Positions 42,364 to 51,609 of a DNA stretch of 64,000 nucleotides are shown piece after piece. This DNA is from Ramlibacter rhizophilus. GTDB lineage: Bacteria; Pseudomonadota; Gammaproteobacteria; Burkholderiales; Burkholderiaceae_C. Under the pieces are notes generated by a model. The model ran no database searches. It was not told where the DNA came from and was given only the letters and a program-made list of their open reading frames with translations. The position numbers and the translations under genes were made by a program. Where the stretch lies: positions 62,001 through 126,000 of the forward strand of contig NZ_SMLL01000007.1 of the NCBI RefSeq assembly GCF_004681965.1, given 5' to 3'. Numbering within the stretch: the stretch's first letter is position 1; each line of letters begins with the position of its first letter.

Positions 42364-43947
42364 ATGAAGTACCAGATCGCCCTGCTGGCCGCCGCCGCGT
42401 CGGCCGCTTTGATGATCGCCCCGGCCGTGCAGGCCAAGACGTTCAAGTGGGCCAGTGCGGCCGAAATCTCCACCTGGGACATCCACTCCCAGAACAACGC
42501 GCTGCAGAACGGCATCCACGCCGCGGTGTACGAGTCGCTGGTCTACTACAACAGCCGCACCTTCAAGGTCGAGCCCATGCTGGCCACGTCCTGGACCCTG
42601 GTGCAGCCGAACCAGCTGCGCGTGAACCTGCGCCAGGGCGTCAAGTTCCACGACGGCAGCGCCATGACGGCCGACGACGTGGTCTTCTCGCTGCAGCGCG
42701 CGATGGCCAAGACCTCCAACTTCTCGCCCTATGTGGTCGGCTTCGACCGCATCGTGAAGGTCAACGACAACACGGTGGACATCTTCACCAAGGGCCCGAA
42801 CCCGGTGCTGCTGAACCAGCTCACCGAACTGCGGATCATGAGCAAGGCCTGGGCCGAGAAGAACAACTCGGTCGAGCCCAAGGACATCCGCAACGTCAAC
42901 CAGGAAACCTTCGCCAACCGCAATGCCATGGGCACCGGCCCCTACATGCTCAAGCAGTGGGTGCCCGACCAGCGCATGGTGCTGGCCAAGAACCCCAACT
43001 GGTGGGGCACGGCCGAGACCAACGTGACCGAGATCGTCTACACGCCGATCAAGTCCGAGGCCACCCGTGTCGCCGCGCTGCTGTCCGGCGAGATCGACAT
43101 GCTGCTGGATCCCAGCCCCCAGGACCTGCCGCGCCTTCGCAACAGCGGCAACCTGAAGGTGATCGACGGCGTCGAGAACCGCACCATCTTCTTCGGCCTG
43201 GACCAGTGGCGCGACGAGCTGCCCGGCTCCAACGTCAAGGGCAAGAACCCGCTGAAGGACCAGCGCGTGCGCCAGGCGCTCTACCAGGCCATCGACAGCG
43301 ACGCCCTGCACCGCGTCACCATGCGCGGCCTGAGCCAGCCCACCGGCACCATCGTGGCGCCCCAGGTGGCCGGCTGGACCGAGGGCGTGCACAAGCGCAT
43401 GCCCTTCGACCAGGAAGGCGCCAAGAAGCTGCTGGCGGACGCGGGTTATCCGCAGGGCTTCGAGGTGGACTTCGCCTGCCCGAACAACCGCTACATCAAC
43501 GACGAAGAGATCTGCCAGGCCGTCACCGCCATGTGGTCGCGCATCGGCGTCAAGGCCAAGCTGCGCACCATGCCGCTGGTGACCTACTTCCCCATGATCC
43601 AGCGCCACGAGGCCAGCATCTACATGCTGGGCTGGGGTGTCCCCACCTTCGACGCCCTCTACAGCCTGCAGTCGCTCACGCGCTCGCCCGGCACCGGCGG
43701 TGACGGCAACTACAACGTGGGCAAGTACAGCAACCAGCGCATGGACTACATCGTGGACCGCGTGAAGGTCGAGACCGACCTGCCGGTGCGCAACCGCCTG
43801 CTCACCGAAGGCCTGCAGCTGAGCAACGACACGGTCTCGCACATTCCGCTGCACAACCAGATCATCCCCTGGGCCATGAAGAAGAACGTGGAAGTCGTGC
43901 ACCGCGCCGACAACCGCATCGACTGGCGCCTGGTCAAGGTGAACTGA
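42364..43947 (+). CDS. ABC transporter substrate-binding protein, peptide/nickel type (SBP_bac_5), first copy
   Basis: The 527-residue DppA/OppA-like periplasmic binding protein has a signal peptide (M-K-Y-Q-I-A-L-L-A-A-A then a run ending V-Q-A-K-T). The family motifs are present as N-x-L-R-V-N-L-R-Q-G-V-K-F-H-D-G and the A-D-D-V-V-F-S segment (about residues 99-110). The region around L-R-N-S-G-N-L-K-V-I is also typical. It binds oligopeptides, dipeptides or similar solutes. It precedes the permease gene by 294 bp, including a repeat block; a second, distinct SBP lies at 46636. The two may give the transporter two specificities. Confidence 0.93.
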   Translation: MKYQIALLAAAASAALMIAPAVQAKTFKWASAAEISTWDIHSQNNALQNGIHAAVYESLVYYNSRTFKVEPMLATSWTLVQPNQLRVNLRQGVKFHDGSAMTADDVVFSLQRAMAKTSNFSPYVVGFDRIVKVNDNTVDIFTKGPNPVLLNQLTELRIMSKAWAEKNNSVEPKDIRNVNQETFANRNAMGTGPYMLKQWVPDQRMVLAKNPNWWGTAETNVTEIVYTPIKSEATRVAALLSGEIDMLLDPSPQDLPRLRNSGNLKVIDGVENRTIFFGLDQWRDELPGSNVKGKNPLKDQRVRQALYQAIDSDALHRVTMRGLSQPTGTIVAPQVAGWTEGVHKRMPFDQEGAKKLLADAGYPQGFEVDFACPNNRYINDEEICQAVTAMWSRIGVKAKLRTMPLVTYFPMIQRHEASIYMLGWGVPTFDALYSLQSLTRSPGTGGDGNYNVGKYSNQRMDYIVDRVKVETDLPVRNRLLTEGLQLSNDTVSHIPLHNQIIPWAMKKNVEVVHRADNRIDWRLVKVN

Positions 43948-43998
43948 TGCGGGCTGGCCGGTGGCTCACCGAGCGCCGGCCACGCGGCCTCTCGGGTG

Positions 43999-44079
43999 GC
44001 CCCCCACCCCAGCCCTCCCCCAGAGGGGGAGGGGGAAGTCCTCTCCTTCCCCCTCTGGGGTAAGGCAGGGATGGGGGCC
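43999..44079. repeat. Intergenic palindromic repeat, family A (copy 2)
   Basis: The modules CCCCAGCCCTCCCCCAGAGG (with GGGAGGGGGAAG) and CTTCCCCCTCTGGGGTAAGG (with GGGATGGGGGCC) match those at 24219-24322 but in reverse order and closer together. The block can fold into two GC-rich hairpins and sits between the first SBP gene and the permease gene. It could reduce read-through and make the SBP more abundant than the membrane parts. Confidence 0.7.
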
Positions 44080-44241
44080 TCGCCCGCCGGCCGCGCCGCT
44101 TTTTTCCGCGCACCGGCTCCATGGACAGCTCTTACCCTGTTGCTGCAATAATTCAAGCTTAAAGAAAACCCCGAGTCCGGCCTGCAGCCCGCCCTGCTAG
44201 CATGACCGCGCCCCCTGGCGGTCCACGCACCTTTTCCTCGC

Positions 44242-45210
44242 ATGTTCGCCTTCATCCTGCGCCGCCTTGCCCAGGCCATCGTCGTCATGGTCTCGGTGGC
44301 CTTCATCGCCTTCCTGCTGTTCCAGTACGTCGGCGACCCCATCGTCTTCCTGCTGGGCCAGGACGCCACCCCTGAACAGATCCGCGAACTGCGCACCGAC
44401 CTGGGCCTGGACCGGCCCTTCATCGTGCAGTTCTGGCACTTCCTCATGAATGCCGCCCAGGGCGAATTCGGGCTCAGCCTGCGCCAGGGCGCCGCGGTCT
44501 CGCGCCTGATCGCGGAGCGCTTCCCGGCCACGCTGGAGCTGGCCCTGGTGGCCGCCGGCCTGGCGCTGCTGATCGGCGTGCCCATGGGCGTGTTCGCGGC
44601 GCTGCGGCGCGGCAGCTTCATGAGCCAGGTGTTCATGACGATTTCCCTGCTGGGCGTATCGCTGCCGACCTTCCTCATCGGCATCATGCTGATCCTGGTC
44701 TTCGCCGTCACCCTGGGCTGGTTCCCCAGCTTCGGCCGCGGCGAGACGGTGCAGCTGGGCTGGTGGAGCACCGGCCTGCTCACGGCCAAGGGCTGGCACC
44801 ACATCGTGCTGCCGGCGGTGACCCTGGCCATCTTCCAGCTCACGCTCATCATGCGGCTGGTGCGCGCCGAGATGCTGGAGGTGCTGCGCACCGACTACAT
44901 CAAGTTCGCCCGCGCGCGCGGCCTCTCGGACCGGGCCATCCACTTCGGCCACGCGCTGAAGAACACCATGGTGCCGGTGATGACCATCACGGGCCTGCAA
45001 CTCGGCGGCCTGATCGCCTTCGCCATCATCACCGAGACCGTGTTCCAGTGGCCCGGGATGGGGCTGCTGTTCATCCAGGCGGTCACCTTCGCGGACATCC
45101 CGGTCATGGCGGCCTACCTGTGCCTGATCGCGCTGATCTTCGTTGTCATCAACCTGGTGGTGGACCTGCTGTATTTCGCGGTCGATCCCCGGCTGCGCGT
45201 CGCACACTGA
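44242..45210 (+). CDS. ABC transporter permease, DppB-like
   Basis: The 322-residue permease has six hydrophobic helices and the standard DppB/OppB N terminus M-F-A-F-I-L-R-R-L-A-Q-A-I-V-V. L-G-L-D-R-P-F is conserved, and the EAA cytoplasmic loop contains Y-I-K-F-A-R-A-R-G-L-S (about residue 222) for docking to the ATPases. No clear ribosome site precedes the ATG at 44242; an AT-rich patch at 44145-44170 probably holds its own promoter. It partners with the DppC-like permease encoded at 48341, split from it by the amidohydrolase and second binding-protein genes. Confidence 0.94.
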   Translation: MFAFILRRLAQAIVVMVSVAFIAFLLFQYVGDPIVFLLGQDATPEQIRELRTDLGLDRPFIVQFWHFLMNAAQGEFGLSLRQGAAVSRLIAERFPATLELALVAAGLALLIGVPMGVFAALRRGSFMSQVFMTISLLGVSLPTFLIGIMLILVFAVTLGWFPSFGRGETVQLGWWSTGLLTAKGWHHIVLPAVTLAIFQLTLIMRLVRAEMLEVLRTDYIKFARARGLSDRAIHFGHALKNTMVPVMTITGLQLGGLIAFAIITETVFQWPGMGLLFIQAVTFADIPVMAAYLCLIALIFVVINLVVDLLYFAVDPRLRVAH

Positions 45211-45220
45211 TGACTCCCTC

Positions 45221-45297
45221 CCGAAGCGCCTTCGGCATGCACCCCTCAGGGGGCGCCACCCGCGGCCCGGCGAAGCCGGTTCCGCGGTGGCCGCTGG
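45221..45297. repeat. Intergenic repeat, family B (copy 1)
   Basis: CCGAAGCGCCTTCGG, GGGGGCGCCACC, AAGCCGGTTCCGCGGTGGCC follow in order, and the same string of blocks recurs at 48228-48305. The first block is itself a palindrome. It lies 10 bp after the DppB-like stop, inside the transporter operon, and ends shortly before the amidohydrolase ribosome site. Confidence 0.75.
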
Positions 45298-45346
45298 CCT
45301 ACGTTTGCTCTGCGGTGGCCTTGCCGACCTTTTTCGAGGTGCGCCC

Positions 45347-46585
45347 ATGATGCCCGTCACCACGCCCCGCCTGCGGGCCAACGGACGGGTGTTCGCGCAC
45401 ATCGCGCAGTACCACCCGGACCTCACGGCCTTCCGGCGCGACCTGCACGCGCACCCCGAACTGGGCTTCGAGGAGGTCTATACCTCCGGCCGCGTCGCGG
45501 AGGCGCTGCGCCTGGTGGGCGTGGACGAGGTGCACACCGGCATCGGCAAGACGGGCGTGGTCGGCGTGGTGCGCGGACGCGGGCGGGGCACGCGCATGAT
45601 CGGCCTGCGCGCCGACATGGACGCGCTCACCATGAGCGAGGCCAACGAGTTTCCCTGGCGCTCGGCGCGGCCCGGCATGATGCACGGCTGCGGCCACGAC
45701 GGCCACACCGCCATGCTGGTGGGCGCGGCGCGCTACCTGGCCGAGACGCGCAACTTCGACGGCACGGCGGTGCTGATCTTCCAGCCGGGCGAGGAGGGCT
45801 TCGCCGGCGCCCGGGCCATGGTGCAGGACGGCCTCTTCGAGCGCTTCCCCGTGGAGGCGGTCTATGCCATGCACAACTGGCCGGCACTCAAGCCCGGCAT
45901 GATCGGCACCAACCCCGGCCCCATGATGGCCGCGGCCGACCGCGTCACCATCGAGATCACCGGCAAGGGCGGCCACGGCGCGCATGCCTACCTCGCGGTC
46001 GATCCGGTGCTGGTGGCCGCGCATATCATCACCGCCGCCCAGAGCATCGTCTCGCGCAACGTGCGGCCCACGGACGGCGCCGTGGTGAGCCTGTGCGCCA
46101 TGCAGGCCGGCGACCTGCACGCCATGAGCGTCATCCCGGCCAAGGCCACGCTGGTGGGCACCGTGCGCAGCTTCCGACCCGAGGTGCAGGACCTGCTGGA
46201 GCGGCGCCTCTCGGAGCTGTGCAGCGCAGTGGCCCTGGGCTTCGGCGCCACCGCCACGGTCAACTACGAACGCATCTACCCGGCCACCGTGAACAGCAGC
46301 GCGCAGGCCCACTTCGCCTGCGACGTGGCGCAGGGCCTGGTGGGCGCCGACAACGTGGTGCGCGACCTGGAGCCCAGCCTGGGCTCCGAGGACTTCTCCT
46401 TCATGCTGCAGGTCAAGCCCGGCGCCTACCTGCGCATCGGCCAGGGCGGTGAGGGCAGCTGCATGCTGCACAACAACCGCTACGACTTCAACGACGACAT
46501 CCTGCCGCTCGGCTCGGCCCTCCACGCGAGCCTGGTGGAGCAGTCCCTGCCGCTGGCCGTCGCCCTGCCGGCGGTCCCGCACTGA
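45347..46585 (+). CDS. M20 family amidohydrolase (hippurate hydrolase/aminoacylase-like)
   Basis: The 412-residue M20D-type metallo-hydrolase removes acyl groups from N-acyl amino acids or cleaves short amides. Metal and catalytic motifs are visible. These are H-A-H-P-E-L-G-F-E-E, L-R-A-D-M-D-A-L (about 90), M-H-G-C-G-H-D-G-H-T-A-M-L (about 122, with Cys as metal ligand), the base pair of glutamates in F-Q-P-G-E-E-G, and a late G-S-E-D-F. The ATG at 45347 follows GAGGTG. It lies between the permease and second binding-protein genes of the peptide-type ABC transporter, so it probably hydrolyses the imported compound in the cytoplasm (no signal peptide). Confidence 0.92.
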   Translation: MMPVTTPRLRANGRVFAHIAQYHPDLTAFRRDLHAHPELGFEEVYTSGRVAEALRLVGVDEVHTGIGKTGVVGVVRGRGRGTRMIGLRADMDALTMSEANEFPWRSARPGMMHGCGHDGHTAMLVGAARYLAETRNFDGTAVLIFQPGEEGFAGARAMVQDGLFERFPVEAVYAMHNWPALKPGMIGTNPGPMMAAADRVTIEITGKGGHGAHAYLAVDPVLVAAHIITAAQSIVSRNVRPTDGAVVSLCAMQAGDLHAMSVIPAKATLVGTVRSFRPEVQDLLERRLSELCSAVALGFGATATVNYERIYPATVNSSAQAHFACDVAQGLVGADNVVRDLEPSLGSEDFSFMLQVKPGAYLRIGQGGEGSCMLHNNRYDFNDDILPLGSALHASLVEQSLPLAVALPAVPH

Positions 46586-46635
46586 TTTCCACGCGCGCGC
46601 GTGCCACCGCATCCCCTCGTCCCCAAGGAGCTCTC

Positions 46636-48219
46636 ATGACAATCCGGGTCCATGCACTGAAATTCACGCTGGCTTCCCTCGCCGCGGCGGCCTGCCTTTC
46701 GGTCGGCGCCGAGACGGTGCGCATCGCCAACCAGGGAGATGCACTCTCCATGGACCCGCACTCGCTCAACGAGTCGCTGCAACTGAGCATCACGCAGAAC
46801 GTCTACGAGCCGCTGGTCGGGCGCAACAAGGACCTGTCGCTCGCCCCGGCGCTGGCCACCGCCTGGAAGCAGACCTCGCCGACCGTGTGGCGCTTCGACC
46901 TGCGCAAGAACGTGCAGTTCCACGACGGCACGCCCTTCACCGCCGACGACGTGGTCTTCTCCTTCGCGCGCGCCGCCGGCGAAGGCTCGGACATGCGCAG
47001 CTACATGAACGACGTCCAGGAGGTGCGCAAGATCGACGACCACACGGTGGAAGTCGAGACCAAGACGCCCTTCCCCATCCTGCCGGACGTGCTCTCGCAG
47101 GTGGCGATCATGAGCAAGAAGTGGAGCGAGACCAACCAGGCCACGCGCCCGGTGGACCGGCGCAAGGGCGTGGAGAACGCGGCCTCCTTCCGCGCCAACG
47201 GCACCGGACCCTTCCGCCTGCGCGAGCGCCAGCCCAATGTGCGCACCACCTTCTCGCGCAACGGCAACTACTGGGGCCAGATCGAAGGCAACGCGACCGA
47301 GGTGATCTTCACGCCCATCACCAACGACAGCACGCGCGTGGCCGCGCTGCTCTCGGGCGAGGTGCACGTGATGGAGCCCATTCCGGTGCAGGACATCGCG
47401 CGCATCAACGCGCACCCGAGCACCCGCGCCGTCACCGGCCCGGAGCTGCGCACCATCTTCCTGGGCATGGACCAGAAGCGCGACGAGCTGCTCTTTTCCA
47501 GCGTGAAGGGCAAGAACCCCTTCAAGGACAAGCGCGTGCGCCAGGCCTTCTACCAGGCCATCGACATCGAGGGCATCAAGCGCAGCGTGATGCGCGGCGC
47601 CTCCAACCCCACGGCGCTGATGGTCGGACCCGGCATCAACGGCTTCGCGCCCGAGTTGAACAAGCGCCTGCCCTACGACCCCGAGGCGGCGAAGAAGCTG
47701 CTGGCCGAGGCCGGCTACCCCAACGGCTTCGAGGTCACGCTCAACTGCCCGAACGACCGCTACGTCAACGACGGCCAGATCTGCGAGACCGTCGCCGCCA
47801 ACCTGTCGCGCATCGGCGTGAAGGTGAACCTGGCCGCCGAGACCAAGGGCACCTACTTCCCCAAGGTGCTGCGCCGCGACACCAGCTTCTACATGCTCGG
47901 CTGGACACCCAGCACCTACGACGCCCACAACGCACTCAACGCCCTCATGCGCTGCGTGGACGACAAGGGCGCGGGACAGTTCAACCTGGGCAGCTACTGC
48001 AACCCCAAGGTGGACGAGCTGATCCTGAAGATCCAGGCCGAAACCGACAAGGCCAAGCGTGACGCCATGATCAAGGAAGCCTTCAAGCTGCACCAGGACG
48101 ACATCGGCCATCTGCCGCTGCACCAGCAGGCGCTGGCCTGGGGCGTGAACCGCAAGGTGGACCTGGTCCAGCTGGCGGACAACTACATGCCCTTCAAGTG
48201 GATCACCGTAAAGAAGTAA
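46636..48219 (+). CDS. ABC transporter substrate-binding protein, peptide/nickel type, second copy
   Basis: The 527-residue DppA-like binding protein is of the same size as the first copy but clearly divergent. A signal peptide (M-T-I-R-V-H-A-L-K then a hydrophobic run ending S-V-G-A-E) precedes the mature sequence. L-R-K-N-V-Q-F-H-D-G-T-P-F and A-D-D-V-V-F-S-F-A are the family motifs, and the Y-D-P-E-A-A-K-K-L-L-A-E-A-G-Y segment is typical. A strong AAGGAG site lies before the ATG. Local conservation with copy 1 (for example the A-A-L-L-S-G-E region and G-V-K-V/A-K segments) shows an old duplication. It follows the M20 hydrolase by 50 bp and is followed by a family B repeat. Confidence 0.93.
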   Translation: MTIRVHALKFTLASLAAAACLSVGAETVRIANQGDALSMDPHSLNESLQLSITQNVYEPLVGRNKDLSLAPALATAWKQTSPTVWRFDLRKNVQFHDGTPFTADDVVFSFARAAGEGSDMRSYMNDVQEVRKIDDHTVEVETKTPFPILPDVLSQVAIMSKKWSETNQATRPVDRRKGVENAASFRANGTGPFRLRERQPNVRTTFSRNGNYWGQIEGNATEVIFTPITNDSTRVAALLSGEVHVMEPIPVQDIARINAHPSTRAVTGPELRTIFLGMDQKRDELLFSSVKGKNPFKDKRVRQAFYQAIDIEGIKRSVMRGASNPTALMVGPGINGFAPELNKRLPYDPEAAKKLLAEAGYPNGFEVTLNCPNDRYVNDGQICETVAANLSRIGVKVNLAAETKGTYFPKVLRRDTSFYMLGWTPSTYDAHNALNALMRCVDDKGAGQFNLGSYCNPKVDELILKIQAETDKAKRDAMIKEAFKLHQDDIGHLPLHQQALAWGVNRKVDLVQLADNYMPFKWITVKK

Positions 48220-48227
48220 CCCCCCCC

Positions 48228-48305
48228 CGAAGCGCCTTCGGCGCCTCCCCCCCAGGGGGGGCGCCACCAGCGGCCCGGCAAAGCCGGTTCCGCGGTGGCC
48301 GCTGG
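48228..48305. repeat. Intergenic repeat, family B (copy 2)
   Basis: The same order of blocks as at 45221-45297 (CCGAAGCGCCTTCGG, GGGGGGCGCCACC, AAGCCGGTTCCGCGGTGGCC) lies 8 bp after the second binding-protein stop. It contains a very GC-rich dyad and precedes the DppC-like permease gene. Two copies within one operon, each after a different gene, are unusual. Confidence 0.75.
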
Positions 48306-48340
48306 TATGTGCCCCTTCTCTCGTGACGAGTGATTTTTTG

Positions 48341-49252
48341 ATGAGACAGACTCTTGCGCGCTGGTATGACAGCGATGTGGCCTACAGCTTCCGCAGCTCG
48401 CCGACGGCCTTGGTGGCGGCGCTGGTGGCGCTGGTCTGCGTGGTCAGTGCGCTGTTCGCGCAGTGGATCGCGCCGCACAACCCCTTCGACCTCACCACCC
48501 TGGAGCTGAGCGACGCGCGGCTGCCCCCGGCCTGGGAGGCGGAAGGCAAGCTGCGCTACCTGCTCGGCACCGACGACCAGGGGCGCGACATCCTCTCGGC
48601 GCTGATCTACGGCGCCCGCATCTCGCTGGCCGTGGGCGTGGTGTCGGTGGTGCTGTCCATGGTGATCGGCGTGTCGCTGGGGCTGCTCGCGGGCTTCCGG
48701 GGCGGCTGGGTGGACGGCTTCCTCATGCGCCTGTGCGACGTGATGCTGTCCTTTCCGGCCATCCTGGTGGCGCTGCTGATCGCGGGCGTGGGGCGGGCCA
48801 TGTTCCCCAACGCGCAGGAGTCGGTCGCCTTCGGCGTGCTGATCCTGTCCATCACGCTCACGGGCTGGGTGCAGTACGCCCGCACGGTGCGCGGCTCCAC
48901 GCTGGTGGAGCGCGGCAAGGAATACGTGCAGGCGGCGCGCGTGACCGGCGTGGCGCCGCTTCGCATCATGGTGCGCCACGTGCTGCCCAATGTGCTCGGG
49001 CCGGTGCTGGTGCTGGCCACCATCCACGTGGCCACGGCCATCATCACCGAGGCCACGCTGTCCTTCCTGGGCGTGGGCGTGCCGCCCACGCAGCCCTCGC
49101 TGGGCACGCTGATCCGCGTGGGCAACGACTATCTCTTCTCGGGCGAGTGGTGGATCACCATCTTCCCCGGGCTGATGCTGATCCTGATCGCGCTGTCCGT
49201 GAACCTGCTGGGCGACTGGCTGCGCGACGCGCTGAACCCCCGCCTGCGCTGA
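48341..49252 (+). CDS. ABC transporter permease, DppC-like
   Basis: The 303-residue permease is of the DppC/OppC kind: an N-terminal helix near A-L-V-A-L-V-C-V-V-S-A-L, then L-L-G-T-D-D-Q-G-R-D-I-L-S-A-L-I-Y-G-A-R-I-S-L. The EAA loop carries E-Y-V-Q-A-A-R-V-T-G-V. The frame is open from a GTG at 48323, but the ATG at 48341 is the likelier start: it begins M-R-Q-T-L-A-R-W and neither candidate has a good ribosome site. It pairs with the DppB-like permease to form the membrane channel. The ATPase genes follow after 19 bp. Confidence 0.93.
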   Translation: MRQTLARWYDSDVAYSFRSSPTALVAALVALVCVVSALFAQWIAPHNPFDLTTLELSDARLPPAWEAEGKLRYLLGTDDQGRDILSALIYGARISLAVGVVSVVLSMVIGVSLGLLAGFRGGWVDGFLMRLCDVMLSFPAILVALLIAGVGRAMFPNAQESVAFGVLILSITLTGWVQYARTVRGSTLVERGKEYVQAARVTGVAPLRIMVRHVLPNVLGPVLVLATIHVATAIITEATLSFLGVGVPPTQPSLGTLIRVGNDYLFSGEWWITIFPGLMLILIALSVNLLGDWLRDALNPRLR

Positions 49253-49271
49253 GAAGCCGAGGCACCGTCCC

Positions 49272-50245
49272 ATGAGCCTGCTACAAGTCAAGAACCTGGT
49301 CGTCGAATTCCCCGGCCGCCGCGGCACCCTGCGCGCGCTCGACGACATCTCCTTCGATATCGCGCCCGGCGAGGTGCTGGGCGTGGTCGGCGAGTCCGGC
49401 GCCGGCAAGTCCCTCACGGGCGCGGCCATCATCGGCCTGCTGGAGCCGCCCGGCCGCATCGCCTCCGGGCAGGTGCTGCTGGAAGGCCGGCGCATCGACA
49501 ACCTCCCGGCCGACCAGATGCGCCATGTGCGCGGCCGCAAGATCGGCGCCATCTTCCAGGACCCGCTGACCTCGCTGAACCCGCTGTACACCGTGGGGCG
49601 CCAGCTGACCGAAACCATCCGCGCACACCTGCCGGTGGACGCGGCCGAGGCGCGCCGGCGCGCCATCGCGTTGCTGGAGGACACCGGCATTCCAGCCGCC
49701 GCCGAGCGCGTGGACCACTACCCGCACCAGTTCTCCGGCGGCATGCGCCAGCGCGTCGTGATCGCGCTGGCCCTGGCGGCCGAGCCCAAGCTCATCGTGG
49801 CCGACGAGCCCACCACCGCGCTAGACGTCTCCATCCAGGCGCAGATCATCCAGTTGCTCAAGCGCATCTGCCGCGACCGCGGCGCCGCGGTGATGCTCAT
49901 CACCCACGACATGGGCGTGATCGCCGAGACCTGCGACCGCGTGGCCGTCATGTACGCCGGCCGCGTGGCCGAGATCGGCCCCGTGCACGAAGTCATCAAC
50001 CAGCCCGCGCACCCCTACACCGCCGGCCTCATGGCGGCCATCCCGGACATCGAGGTGGACCGCGAACGGCTCAACCAGATCGACGGTGCCATGCCCCGCC
50101 TGAACGCCATCCCGCGCGGCTGCGCCTACAACCCGCGCTGCCCGCGCGCCTTCGAGCGCTGCACCGAGGAGCGCCCCGAGCTGCTCGCGGCCGGCGCCAC
50201 CCGCGCCGCCTGCTGGCTGCACGATGTCCATGCCGGAGTCGCCGC

Positions 50246-50249
<4 letters not shown>
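49272..50249 (+). CDS. ABC transporter ATP-binding protein, DppD-like
   Basis: The 325-residue ATPase has Walker [12 protein letters not shown] (about residues 42-52), the Q-loop [10 protein letters not shown], and the signature [10 protein letters not shown]. Walker [13 protein letters not shown] and the H-loop T-H-D-M-G-V also follow. The C-terminal oligopeptide domain includes [10 protein letters not shown] and a cysteine cluster (C-T-E-E-R-P) that binds an iron-sulfur centre in many DppD/DppF proteins. It overlaps the DppF-like gene by ATGA, ensuring equal production of the two ATPases. Confidence 0.95.
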
Positions 50250-51322
<1,073 letters not shown>

Positions 51323-51347
51323 TGTCCCGTCCCACCGGGACAGGCCA

Positions 51348-51605
51348 TCAGCGTCCGTGTGGCGGCTCGGTCGAGGTCATCCTCGCAAGCCGCTCCTTCA
51401 GGTCCGTCAAACCGTCATAGCCCAGGCTGCGACAGAAGCGCACCACCGTGGGCGTGCTCACGCCCGAGCGTTTCGCGATCTCGCTCACGGGCCAGCGCGA
51501 GAACGCCGCGGGGTCCTTCAGCGCGAGCTCGCCCACGCGCCGTTCGGCCGGGGGCAGCCGCGGGCCCATGGAGCGGATGCGGTCGAGCACCTCTGCGCCT
51601 GGCAC
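51348..51605 (-). CDS. RpiR/MurR-type HTH protein lacking the SIS domain
   Basis: This 85-residue protein comprises only the N-terminal winged helix of the RpiR family (HexR/MurR). The visible stretch is L-P-P-A-E-R-R-V-G-E-L-A-L, V-S-E-I-A-K-R-S-G-V-S-T-P-T-V-V-R-F, C-R-S-L-G-Y-D-G. Normal members are about 280 residues with a C-terminal sugar-phosphate-sensing SIS domain. No such domain follows here in any frame before the convergent transporter gene. It starts 4 bp after the zwf stop, so it is co-transcribed with zwf. HexR-type repressors often control zwf and neighbouring sugar-phosphate genes; this short form may be a partial regulator or a truncation product. Confidence 0.75.
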   Translation of the reverse strand: MPGAEVLDRIRSMGPRLPPAERRVGELALKDPAAFSRWPVSEIAKRSGVSTPTVVRFCRSLGYDGLTDLKERLARMTSTEPPHGR

Positions 51606-51609
51606 GGCC

